NCBI GenBank assembly: GCA_900546835.1
Contig: UREH01000035.1
Coordinates: 1 to 16,331 of the forward strand
Source: an uncultured Porphyromonadaceae bacterium
Lineage (GTDB): Bacteria > Bacteroidota > Bacteroidia > Bacteroidales > Muribaculaceae
Length of the DNA stretch: 16,331 bases
Direction: 5' to 3'
The translations under genes and the position numbers were made by a program. Positions 1 to 7,688 of the stretch are shown here, piece after piece. Every line of letters begins with the position of its first letter. Position 1 is the first letter of the stretch. The notes under the pieces were generated by a model. That model searched no databases. It was not told the DNA's origin and worked only from the letters and a program-made list of their open reading frames with translations.

Positions 1-1
1 G

Positions 2-583
2 GAAACGCTTGTGGATTACGATTATGGTAGCCGGACGCTGTCCACAATGGCTTTTGCAGGGACACGTAAAGTCGCCGAAAACAATCCGTGGGACTTGAAA
101 AACCAGATAGAGAATCAATTTGTTGTTGATTATATAGAGCGAAGTCTACTGGCTCTGGGGCTGACTCCGGTGATTGGTGACCCGGAGAACGTCTCATTCG
201 GTGAGATTGAGCATCTTTGCAGGAGAGTTCGATGCAAGGCTCCGGCCTCGATGCTTGCCGCCACAATCGATGCACTTAATCCCACACCTGCCGTCTGCGG
301 AACGCCACGAGACCGGGCAATCGCCGACATAGCGGATCTGGAGAATCATACCAGAGGTTGCTACGGCGGCGTTGTGGCACTTTCGACGCCAACCGGCTAC
401 CATGCTTTCGTAAACCTGAGATGTATGCGTTTTGATGTTCGTGACTATTGCATATACGGTGGCGGAGGTATTACATCCGGGTCTATAGCCGAGTGTGAAT
501 ACAATGAAACCGAAGCCAAAACAACGGTTTTACAGATGCTGACTAATTCGACGTTAGTCGGAGTTGATAACATAGTTTGTTGA
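2..583 (+). CDS. menF: Isochorismate synthase, C-terminal part (5' end outside window)
   Basis: This is the C-terminal 193 residues of a chorismate-binding enzyme that converts chorismate to isochorismate, the first committed step of menaquinone synthesis in the cytoplasm. The reading frame is open to the window edge (Glu-Thr-Leu precede the GTG at 11), so that GTG is internal and not a start. Visible family signatures are TMAFAGTR near the left edge, QFVVDYI, the PTPAVCGTPRDRA segment, RGCYGGVVAL, and GGGGITSGS followed by ECEYNETEAK, which carries the Glu residues that bind Mg2+ in this family. The catalytic lysine expected farther upstream lies outside the window. The TGA stop overlaps the next gene's ATG by one base. 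menD does not follow, although men genes are often clustered. A siderophore-type EntC is formally possible, but no siderophore genes are visible here. Confidence 0.85.
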   Translation, partial: ETLVDYDYGSRTLSTMAFAGTRKVAENNPWDLKNQIENQFVVDYIERSLLALGLTPVIGDPENVSFGEIEHLCRRVRCKAPASMLAATIDALNPTPAVCGTPRDRAIADIADLENHTRGCYGGVVALSTPTGYHAFVNLRCMRFDVRDYCIYGGGGITSGSIAECEYNETEAKTTVLQMLTNSTLVGVDNIVC

Positions 584-1422
584 TGATTAAACAGATAAAG
601 CAGAAGATAGTCGGAATGCTTACCGAGGGGGAACGACCCAGGCCTCCCTATCGTCTTGGCGTGGCGCTGAGCGGCGGCGGTGCGCGCGGCTTCGCACATG
701 TGGGCGCTCTCAAGGCCTTGGAAGAAGCGGGCATGAAGCCAGACGTTATAGCCGGCGTATCGGCCGGGGCTGTCGCCGCAGTTATGTATGCGGCCGGCGT
801 TCCCCTCGACGAGATGCTTTCACTGTTTACTTCGACAAAATTTACGGATTTCGCCCGTCCGTCGCTCATTCATGGAGATGGCATGTTCAGTCTCATGCGT
901 TTTAAGCAATTTATTGAAGAGGCGACGGGAATAGACCGGCTTGAAAATCTTCGAATACCTACCTACGTCGGTGTTACTGATCTTGACCATGGCGAGCCGG
1001 CAGAGTTCCATGAAGGCCCTCTTGGAGAACGTGTGGTGGCATCATGCAGCATTCCCATCGTTTTCTCGCCGGTGGAAATAGATGGAATCCATTATGTGGA
1101 TGGCGGCGTACTGCGTAATCTGCCGGCATGGATAATCAGGGAGAAGTGTGAGACTCTAATCGGTATTAATGTTTCTCCCCTCCGTACGTTTGAATATAGG
1201 AAATCATTTCTTGACATCGGTATGCGCACCTACAACCTGATGGCCAAAGCCAATCAGCAGCAGGATATGGATATCTGCGACCATGTTATTATTACACCGG
1301 AGCTGATTCACTATCAGGTCTTCAATCTGAAAGATATCCATAAGGCTTATCTAAGCGGTTATGCCGCTGCCCATCGGGCCATACGCCAATGGCTAAGGGC
1401 CGAGGGAAAGCAGCCTCGATGA
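583..1422 (+). CDS. Patatin-like phospholipase (RssA/NTE-type serine hydrolase)
   Basis: A 279-residue patatin-family lipid acyl hydrolase. The glycine-rich oxyanion-hole motif SGGGARG is at residues 30-36, the nucleophile elbow GVSAG at 58-62 (Ser60), and the catalytic Asp in DGG at 173-175, so the Ser-Asp dyad is complete. No signal peptide, lipobox or transmembrane segment is seen, which points to a cytoplasmic or peripheral membrane enzyme and not the outer-membrane patatin-BamA fusion form. I chose the ATG at 583, which overlaps the upstream TGA stop (TGATG). Two in-frame TTG codons at 577 and 580 are also possible. The overlap suggests translational coupling to menF. The physiological substrate cannot be read from sequence; members act on phospholipids or lysophospholipids. 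The C-terminus is basic (Arg/Lys/Gln-rich). Confidence 0.88.
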   Translation: MIKQIKQKIVGMLTEGERPRPPYRLGVALSGGGARGFAHVGALKALEEAGMKPDVIAGVSAGAVAAVMYAAGVPLDEMLSLFTSTKFTDFARPSLIHGDGMFSLMRFKQFIEEATGIDRLENLRIPTYVGVTDLDHGEPAEFHEGPLGERVVASCSIPIVFSPVEIDGIHYVDGGVLRNLPAWIIREKCETLIGINVSPLRTFEYRKSFLDIGMRTYNLMAKANQQQDMDICDHVIITPELIHYQVFNLKDIHKAYLSGYAAAHRAIRQWLRAEGKQPR

Positions 1423-1484
1423 AAATATTGACTATTGAGCTGAGTAATAAGCTGTTTCAAATATAGATTATACGAAATTTTGCT

Positions 1485-3194
1485 ATGAACAGAGATAAGA
1501 CGAAACGCCTTCCTGAAATCGGCAAGGCTGTGATATACCAGATGTTGCCTCGATTGTTCGGAAATACTTGTGAGCATTGTCGTCCCAACGGTGACATAAA
1601 TGAAAACGGTTGCGGCAAGCTCAACGACATAACCGACCGGGTGCTGAAGCAGATTCGGGATCTCGGAGCAACACATGTATGGTATACAGGTATAATCGAA
1701 CATGCCACGGCCACAGACTATTCCAGATATGGAATTCAACCGGACGATGCTCATGTGGTAAAAGGTAAAGCCGGTTCACCTTATGCAATAAAGGATTACT
1801 ACGATATTGACCCCGATGTGGCTGTAGACGTCCCCAAGCGTATGAAGGAATTTGAGGCGCTTGTGGGACGCACACATAAGGCCGATCTGAGAGTGGTGAT
1901 GGATTTTGTGCCCAATCATGTGGCTCGTCGTTACCATTCCGATGCCGCTCCGGCCGGAATAGAAGATTTTGGCGTGAACGACGATTCAACAAAATTTTTC
2001 GACACCAAAAACAACTTCTATTATATTCCGCGGCAACTGTTTCAGCCCCAGTTTGAGATTGGCACATATACGGAATTCCCTGCCAAGGCATCCGGCAACG
2101 ACTGTTTCAATGCGTTTCCCACCCGTAATGACTGGTATGAGACTGTAAAACTAAACTACGGAGTGGATTATGGAGACGGAACTTGCCATTTTCATCCGAT
2201 ACCTTCCACCTGGATGAAAATGCTCCGTATTCTACGGTTCTGGGCCTCCAAGGGTGTTGATGCCTTCCGGTGTGATATGGCATTCATGGTTCCTCTGGAT
2301 TTCTGGGAGTGGGCTGTTCCTCAGGTAAAGGAGCGCTACCCCAATATCGAATTCATAGCCGAGATATATGATGTGAACATGTATCGGGATTTTCTCGGAC
2401 GCGGTCATTTCGATTATCTGTATGATAAGGTGAATCTTTACGACACACTGCGCGACATTCAGACTCATCATCATTCGGCAGCACGGATTACTGATTGCTG
2501 GCAGCGGATTGACGGCATCGGCCACAAAATGCTGAATTTCCTTGAGAATCATGACGAGCAGCGGTTCGCCTCATCGTTTTACGCCGGCGATGCTTCGAAA
2601 TTTCTGCCGTCGCTGGTTGTAAGTTCCATGATGAGCAATGCACCTTATATGATATATGCCGGCCAGGAGCTTGGTGAGCGCGCCGACGATGCCGAAGGTT
2701 TCAGCGGATGCGATGGCAGAACCACCATATTCGATTACTGGAGTATACCGACCGTGCGCCGCTGGCTTAATGGTGGTGCCGCCGACGGGGGCGCTCTTTC
2801 TACTGCTGAACGGGATCTCCGCGCCATGTACAGAAAGGTTCTCCGCCTGCTTAACAGCGAGCCGGCATTCTATCGCGGTACATTCTTCGATGTGATGTAT
2901 GTGAATTTCAATAACCCTCGTTTCTCTCCCCATCATAATTACGCATTTCTCCGCCATGCCGACGATACGACAATCGTTGTGGCTGTGAATTTCTCGGGAG
3001 AGGCGAAAGATCTTGAAATCAAGATGCCGGAACTTGCTTTCGAAGTGATGGGAATTGAACCGGCTTCGGCCACGGCAACCGACCTTATTTCGGGCCGTCG
3101 TCTGAAAAAAACGCTGTCGCCCGACGCTCCATTCATCACACATATAGGACCTTGGGGAGCTGTTGCCTGGAAATTTCAAAAAAACTGCAAATAA
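1485..3194 (+). CDS. Alpha-amylase family glycoside hydrolase (GH13), cytoplasmic
   Basis: A 569-residue (beta/alpha)8-barrel enzyme of family GH13, expected to hydrolyse or transfer alpha-1,4-glucans or maltodextrins. The four conserved regions are in order: DFVPNH at 140-145; GVDAFRCD at 257-264 with nucleophile Asp264 and its partner Arg262; EFIAEIYD with acid/base Glu293; and ENHDEQR with transition-state Asp357 of NHD. After the barrel, roughly the last 100 residues look like the usual C-terminal beta domain (YAFLRH, VVAVNFSGE). There is no signal peptide or lipoprotein motif, unlike secreted or Sus-type amylases, so it probably works on cytoplasmic glycogen or imported maltodextrin. The gap to the upstream patatin gene is 62 bp, with no clear TAnnTTTG promoter, so co-transcription is possible. 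The exact subfamily and substrate are not resolved. Confidence 0.9.
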   Translation: MNRDKTKRLPEIGKAVIYQMLPRLFGNTCEHCRPNGDINENGCGKLNDITDRVLKQIRDLGATHVWYTGIIEHATATDYSRYGIQPDDAHVVKGKAGSPYAIKDYYDIDPDVAVDVPKRMKEFEALVGRTHKADLRVVMDFVPNHVARRYHSDAAPAGIEDFGVNDDSTKFFDTKNNFYYIPRQLFQPQFEIGTYTEFPAKASGNDCFNAFPTRNDWYETVKLNYGVDYGDGTCHFHPIPSTWMKMLRILRFWASKGVDAFRCDMAFMVPLDFWEWAVPQVKERYPNIEFIAEIYDVNMYRDFLGRGHFDYLYDKVNLYDTLRDIQTHHHSAARITDCWQRIDGIGHKMLNFLENHDEQRFASSFYAGDASKFLPSLVVSSMMSNAPYMIYAGQELGERADDAEGFSGCDGRTTIFDYWSIPTVRRWLNGGAADGGALSTAERDLRAMYRKVLRLLNSEPAFYRGTFFDVMYVNFNNPRFSPHHNYAFLRHADDTTIVVAVNFSGEAKDLEIKMPELAFEVMGIEPASATATDLISGRRLKKTLSPDAPFITHIGPWGAVAWKFQKNCK

Positions 3195-3220
3195 TGCAGT
3201 AGCGATTGCCGAATAATCCT

Positions 3221-3229
3221 TACCTTTGC
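3221..3229 (+). promoter_or_regulatory. Bacteroidetes-type -7 box for prs
   Basis: TACCTTTGC matches the Bacteroidetes housekeeping sigma -7 consensus TAnnTTTG. It lies 43 bp ahead of the prs ATG and just after the GH13 stop, so transcription should start near 3236. No convincing -33 TTTG is visible at the usual distance. Confidence 0.6.
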
Positions 3230-3272
3230 ACCAACAAAACCATCAACATTCCTTATACTCAAAGGCTACCCA

Positions 3273-4217
3273 ATGAATCCCAATCTGCCCCCCATTAAGG
3301 TCTTCGCAGGTACCAAATCGCACTATATGGGCGAGGAAATCTGCAAAGACCTCGGTATTGAACTTGGTAAAATGAACATTCTACATTTTGCCGACGGAGA
3401 GTTCGAAGTGTCGTTTGAAGAGTCGATTCGCGGTTGCGAGGTGTATCTCGTGCAGTCAACCTTCCCCAATTGCGATAATCTGATGGAATTGCTGCTTATG
3501 ATTGATGCCGCCAAACGTGCTTCGGCCAAATCGGTTATTGCAGTTCTGCCATATTTCGGCTGGGCGCGTCAGGACCGAAAGGATAAACCTCGCGTATCAA
3601 TCGCCGCAAAGCTGGTGAGCGACCTGCTTGTCACCGCCGGAGCCGACCGAATCATCACCATGGATCTGCATGCCGACCAGATTCAGGGTTTCTTCAATAT
3701 TCCTGTAGACCACCTTTACGCCTCTTCGGTATTTCTCCCCTATATTGAGAGCCTCAATCTCCCCGATCTCGTAATCGCAACTCCCGATGTGGGTGGAGCA
3801 AAACGAGCCAACAGCTATGCCAAATATCTGAACGTTCCGCTGGTGCTCTGCCATAAACAGCGAGCCAAAGCCAATGTTGTCGCTACAATGACCGTTATCG
3901 GAGATGTCAAGGATAAAAATGTAATCCTTATCGATGATATGGTCGATACAGCCGGAACCATTACAAAAGCTGCTGACCTCATGCTTGCCGAGGGTGCAAA
4001 ATCTGTTCGTGCGCTTGCCTCCCACGCCATAATGAGCGACCCGGCATCGGAAAATGTGGACCGCAGCGGCCTTACTGAAATGATCTTTACAAACTCGATT
4101 CCGTTCAATAAGCCCTGCAAGAAAGCCCATATCATTTCGGTGGCAAAACTCTTTGCCGATACAATTCGTCGTGTACACAACAACGAATCCATCTCGAGCC
4201 AGTATCTTATCAAGTAA
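3273..4217 (+). CDS. prs: Ribose-phosphate pyrophosphokinase (PRPP synthetase)
   Basis: A 314-residue class I PRPP synthetase. It transfers pyrophosphate from ATP to ribose 5-phosphate in the cytoplasm, giving the PRPP used for purine, pyrimidine, histidine, tryptophan and NAD synthesis. The length is normal for the family. Recognisable parts are the N-terminal GTKSHYMGEEICKDLG, FADGEFEV, the ATP-loop region PYFGWARQDRKDKPR, MDLHADQIQGFF, TPDVGGAKRA, and the PRPP-binding loop with acidic pair Asp221-Asp222 in LIDDMVDTAGT. It has its own promoter box upstream and ends about 30 bp before a strong terminator-like hairpin, so it is probably monocistronic. Its product supplies PyrF's pathway and, through PurF, PurT's pathway, both also encoded in this window. 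Confidence 0.97.
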   Translation: MNPNLPPIKVFAGTKSHYMGEEICKDLGIELGKMNILHFADGEFEVSFEESIRGCEVYLVQSTFPNCDNLMELLLMIDAAKRASAKSVIAVLPYFGWARQDRKDKPRVSIAAKLVSDLLVTAGADRIITMDLHADQIQGFFNIPVDHLYASSVFLPYIESLNLPDLVIATPDVGGAKRANSYAKYLNVPLVLCHKQRAKANVVATMTVIGDVKDKNVILIDDMVDTAGTITKAADLMLAEGAKSVRALASHAIMSDPASENVDRSGLTEMIFTNSIPFNKPCKKAHIISVAKLFADTIRRVHNNESISSQYLIK

Positions 4218-4249
4218 GCGGTTCTCGAATTTCTTAGCAGATAATATAA

Positions 4250-4285
4250 AATACCCCGGAGGTTCAATAGAGCCTCCGGGGTATT
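4250..4285. terminator. Bidirectional terminator hairpin between convergent prs and pgk
   Basis: A perfect 13-bp stem pairs 4250-4262 (AATACCCCGGAGG) with 4273-4285, around a 10-nt loop. It sits between the prs stop (4217) and the pgk stop (4322), which face each other. On the minus strand the stem runs directly into a U-rich stretch (TTATATTAT), a conventional arrangement for ending pgk transcripts. On the plus strand the run of eight T residues (4301-4308) starts 15 nt after the stem, so ending of prs may rely on that T run together with the hairpin. Confidence 0.85.
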
Positions 4286-4321
4286 GCTTGAAAGCCGGTA
4301 TTTTTTTTGACTCTCTAATGC

Positions 4322-5575
4322 TTATTTATCGCCTTTGATGGCTGCGATGCCGGGGAGTATCTTGCCTTCAATGGCTTCGAGAAGAGCGCCACCGCCGGTC
4401 GAGACATAAGATACCTCGTCGGCAAGACCGAACTTGTTCACGCATGCTACAGAGTCGCCACCACCTACAAGCGAGAATGCGCCGTTGTTGGTAGCCTCAA
4501 CAATTGCTTCTGCGATTGCTCGCGATCCTGCAGTGAAATTGTCGAATTCGAATACGCCTGCAGGGCCATTCCAAAGTATAGTCTTGGCGTCGCGGATAGC
4601 ATTTGCAAAAGCCTTACGAGTCTCAGGACCGGCATCAAGACCTTCCCAGCCTTCGGGGATGTCCATTACTGAAACAACCTTTGTGTTTGCATCGTTAGAG
4701 AAGGCATCGGCAGCAACACAATCTGTGCCGAGAACAAGGTTTACACCTTTTTCCTTTGCTTTCTTCATGATATTGCGTGCAAGGTCAAGTTTATCCTCCT
4801 CGCATATGGAATTGCCGACATTTCCACCCATGGCTTTTGCAAAGGTATAGGTCATGCCGCCGCAAAGAATAAGATTATCAACCTTGTCCATGAGGTTCTC
4901 GATGATGCCGATTTTGGTTGAAACCTTCGAGCCACCCATGATTGCGGTGAACGGACGCTTAATGTCGCTGAGAATTTTGTCAACGGCATTGACTTCCTTC
5001 TCCATAAGGTAGCCGAGCATCTTGTCGTCTTTATCGAAATAGTCGGCGATAACGGCAGTGGATGCATGTTTGCGGTGAGCTGTTCCGAACGCGTCGTTAA
5101 CGTATACGTCGGCATAGCTTGCAAGAGTTTTCGCGAACTCTTTCTGGCGCGCTTTCATCTCTTTTTTGGCTTCCTCATAAGCGGGATCAGCTTTGTCGAT
5201 ACCTACCGGCTTGCCTTCTTCCTCGGGATAGAAGCGGAGATTTTCAAGGAGGAGAACTTCACCGGGCTTAAGATTGGCAGCAGCTTCGGCAGCATTTGCG
5301 CAATCGGGGGCGAATTTCACGTCGCGACCAAGGGCTTTGGCAACGTCGTCCTTAATCTGGGCGAGCGAGAACTTGGGATTAACCTTCCCTTTGGGTTTGC
5401 CCATGTGGCTCATGATGATGAGGCTTCCGCCGTCGTTGAGAATTTTCTTAAGAGTGGGCAGAGCGCCGCGGATACGGGTATCGTCGGTGATGTGGCCGTT
5501 TTCGTCAAGAGGCACATTGAAGTCAACGCGAACGATGGCTTTCTTGCCGTTGAAATTGTAGTTGTCGATTGTCAT
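4322..5575 (-). CDS. pgk: Phosphoglycerate kinase
   Basis: A 417-residue glycolytic enzyme that transfers phosphate between 1,3-bisphosphoglycerate and ADP, yielding ATP and 3-phosphoglycerate. N-domain substrate motifs are VRVDFNVP (residues 15-22) and SHMGKPKG. The nucleotide-binding C-domain shows GGSKVSTK with Lys217, NGPAGVFE starting at Asn336, and GGGDS at 371-375. It is somewhat longer than the roughly 390 residues usual for the family, with an extra charged stretch around [21 protein letters not shown] 106-bp gap containing its own promoter box separates it from pyrF upstream, and a strong hairpin follows its stop, so it is likely a single-gene unit. Confidence 0.98.
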   Translation of the reverse strand: MTIDNYNFNGKKAIVRVDFNVPLDENGHITDDTRIRGALPTLKKILNDGGSLIIMSHMGKPKGKVNPKFSLAQIKDDVAKALGRDVKFAPDCANAAEAAANLKPGEVLLLENLRFYPEEEGKPVGIDKADPAYEEAKKEMKARQKEFAKTLASYADVYVNDAFGTAHRKHASTAVIADYFDKDDKMLGYLMEKEVNAVDKILSDIKRPFTAIMGGSKVSTKIGIIENLMDKVDNLILCGGMTYTFAKAMGGNVGNSICEEDKLDLARNIMKKAKEKGVNLVLGTDCVAADAFSNDANTKVVSVMDIPEGWEGLDAGPETRKAFANAIRDAKTILWNGPAGVFEFDNFTAGSRAIAEAIVEATNNGAFSLVGGGDSVACVNKFGLADEVSYVSTGGGALLEAIEGKILPGIAAIKGDK

Positions 5576-5620
5576 AGAAATATGTTAGTTTAGAATTGAG
5601 TTTCCTGCGTTGTTGCTGAG

Positions 5621-5629
5621 GCAAAGATA
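5621..5629 (-). promoter_or_regulatory. Bacteroidetes-type -7 box for pgk
   Basis: Read on the minus strand this is TATCTTTGC, an exact TAnnTTTG match, 45 bp ahead of the pgk ATG and downstream of the pyrF stop. It suggests pgk is expressed separately from the lon-prfA-pyrF block. No obvious -33 element is seen. Confidence 0.6.
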
Positions 5630-5681
5630 GCTTTTTCGAGTGAAAAAATGGACGAAGAGCAGTTAAAAAATCGCAATACTG

Positions 5682-6524
5682 TTACAATTTGGAATAGCGC
5701 CCCAGCATTGCATCCATCTCTTGGGCCAAAGCTTTTGCAGCATTTCCGGCGGCAACTGCGTAATCGGCACCTTTCGATGCGAATATAATCGCTCGGGATG
5801 AGTTGACAAGCAGTCCGCAATTGTCAGTCATTCCATAGCGGCATACCTCCTCCAGGCTGCCACCCTGAGCACCGACGCCCGGCACGAGGAGGAAGTTATC
5901 AGGAGCAATACGACGCACATCGGACATAAGTTCACCTTGCGTAGCGCCGACAACAAACATTAGCTCGTCGGCCGACGCCCAGCCCCGAGCGGTAGCAAGC
6001 ACGTTTTCAAAAATCCGCACTGACTCTGCGGTGAGAAGCATCTGGAAATCGTGAGAACCGGGGTTGGAAGTCAATGCCAGGAGAACAACCCACTTACCGT
6101 TATAACCGAGAAATGGGCGCACACTGTCGGAACCCATATATGGAGCCACCGTGAGCGCATCAACCCCCATGTTTTCAAAAAATGCGCGTGCATAAAGCGC
6201 GGAGGTATTGCCGATATCTCCACGTTTTGCGTCTGCAATAATCAAATGTGAGGGATACTTTTCACGGATGTAGTCGACTGTCGTCTGCAGGGCGTTCCAT
6301 CCATCTGCACCCAGCGCTTCGTAGAAGGCCGTGTTAGGCTTATAGGCCACACAGTATGGAGCTGTCGCGTCGACAATCTCCTTATTAAACGCAATCATAG
6401 CGTCCGCGGGGCTTGCAGTGGATTCAAGGACACATTCAGGCAATTTGAGCGGGTCGCTATCGAGGCCTACACACAGGAATGTACATTTTGCTGCAATATT
6501 TGCAGCTAATTGTGATGCGTTCAT
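5682..6524 (-). CDS. pyrF: Orotidine 5'-phosphate decarboxylase
   Basis: A 280-residue OMP decarboxylase that makes UMP, the last step of de novo pyrimidine synthesis. The catalytic DxKxxD element is present as DAKRGD at residues 98-103 (Lys100). Other family features are LCVGLDSDP at the N-terminus, [21 protein letters not shown] and the phosphate-binding [10 protein letters not shown]. The length fits the longer (about 270-280 residue) OMPDC subfamily and not the roughly 240-residue E. coli type. It starts 19 bp after the prfA stop with no promoter between, so the two should share a transcript. Confidence 0.96.
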   Translation of the reverse strand: MNASQLAANIAAKCTFLCVGLDSDPLKLPECVLESTASPADAMIAFNKEIVDATAPYCVAYKPNTAFYEALGADGWNALQTTVDYIREKYPSHLIIADAKRGDIGNTSALYARAFFENMGVDALTVAPYMGSDSVRPFLGYNGKWVVLLALTSNPGSHDFQMLLTAESVRIFENVLATARGWASADELMFVVGATQGELMSDVRRIAPDNFLLVPGVGAQGGSLEEVCRYGMTDNCGLLVNSSRAIIFASKGADYAVAAGNAAKALAQEMDAMLGRYSKL

Positions 6525-6543
6525 CTCTTTGGTATATTGAGGT

Positions 6544-7653
6544 TTATAATTCTGTAGCTTTCAGTTTTTCAGCATTTTCGGCAACGATTAGATGGTCGAT
6601 GCAATCCTGAATGTCGCCCGCCAGAAAGGCCTGGAGATTGTAAACGGTGTAATTGATTCTGTGGTCCGTAATCCGGCCTTGGGGAAAATTGTAGGTACGG
6701 ATTTTGGCAGAACGGTCGCCGGTACTTACGAGCGTTTTGCGTCGCGAGGCTATATCGTCGATATACTTCTGATGTTCTTTATCGTAAATAAATGTACGCA
6801 GACGGCTGAGTGCACGCTCTTTATTTTTTGGCTGGTCGCGTGTTTCCGTACATTCGATAAGGATTTCATCCGTCTGGCCCGAAACGGGGTTGCGCCACAT
6901 ATATCTAAGGCGCACACCGGATTCGACCTTATTGACGTTCTGTCCACCTGCGCCACCGGAGCGGAATGTCTCCCATTTGATTTCGCCTTCGTTGATTTCG
7001 ACATCAAAGGCCTCTGCCTCCGGAAGAACAGCAACCGTCGCGGCAGAAGTATGCACTCGCCCCTGGGTTTCCGTAGCGGGGACACGCTGCACCCTATGCA
7101 CGCCGCTCTCATACTTCAACGTGCCATAGACGCCGTCGCCGGAAACAGCGAAAACTATTTCCTTGAATCCGCCCGCAGCCCCTTCACTTGCGTTGGTAAC
7201 GGCCACCTGCCATCCTTTCTGCTCACAGTATTTGGAATACATCCGGAAAAGGTCGCCGGCAAACAGGGCGGCTTCGTCACCTCCGGTTCCACCTCTGATT
7301 TCCACAATGGCATTTTTTGCATCTTCGGGGTCTGCCGGAATCAACATGATTTTAATCTCCTCCTCCAGACCAGGAAGTGCGGCTTCGGCTTCCGAGAGCT
7401 GGTCGTGAGCCATCTGACGGATATCCGGGTCGTTCTCCGACACCAGCAGGCTTTTTGCCTCGGAAACGTCAGAAAGCAGTTTGCGGTATCTGCAAGTGGC
7501 TGCACACATCCGTTCAAGGTCATGATATTCCTTGTTGAGCCTCACATATCGCTTCATGTCGGCAATTACCGCAGGATCGGTGATGAGAGTTGCTACCTCT
7601 GCAAAACGTGCGTCTATGCCGTCGAGGCGATCGAGTAGTGATGTGTCAGCCAT
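6544..7653 (-). CDS. prfA: Peptide chain release factor 1
   Basis: A 369-residue class I release factor that recognises UAA and UAG stop codons and triggers peptidyl-tRNA hydrolysis on the ribosome. The RF1-specific tripeptide anticodon PAT is at residues 192-194 in [12 protein letters not shown] (RF2 would carry SPF). The universal GGQ is at 236-238 in [10 protein letters not shown]. The N-terminal coiled region and C-terminal [11 protein letters not shown] are also typical. Stop codons in the window include UAG (dnaG), so an RF1 is expected. It lies 35 bp after lon and 19 bp before pyrF, consistent with a lon-prfA-pyrF operon. Confidence 0.97.
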   Translation of the reverse strand: MADTSLLDRLDGIDARFAEVATLITDPAVIADMKRYVRLNKEYHDLERMCAATCRYRKLLSDVSEAKSLLVSENDPDIRQMAHDQLSEAEAALPGLEEEIKIMLIPADPEDAKNAIVEIRGGTGGDEAALFAGDLFRMYSKYCEQKGWQVAVTNASEGAAGGFKEIVFAVSGDGVYGTLKYESGVHRVQRVPATETQGRVHTSAATVAVLPEAEAFDVEINEGEIKWETFRSGGAGGQNVNKVESGVRLRYMWRNPVSGQTDEILIECTETRDQPKNKERALSRLRTFIYDKEHQKYIDDIASRRKTLVSTGDRSAKIRTYNFPQGRITDHRINYTVYNLQAFLAGDIQDCIDHLIVAENAEKLKATEL

Positions 7654-7688
7654 ATTTATATGGAATTATAGTTTACTTTAGGAATTAT

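Noticed and set aside
1423..1484. A promoter in the gap before the GH13 gene
   Set aside because: The 62-bp gap is AT-rich but contains no TAnnTTTG match, so read-through from upstream is at least as likely.
2571..3179. A 202-codon minus-strand open frame opposite the 3' part of the GH13 gene
   Set aside because: It is antisense to a well-supported gene, with no domain signature and composition typical of a shadow frame.
5066..5593. A 175-codon plus-strand frame opposite the 5' part of pgk
   Set aside because: It runs against the pgk coding sequence and its promoter, and the translation resembles no protein family.
6592..7638. A 348-codon open frame on the plus strand, antisense to nearly all of prfA
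   Set aside because: It mirrors prfA, whose RF1 motifs are unmistakable. The antisense translation shows no recognisable domain and no promoter box, and its length is explained by codon bias of the real gene.
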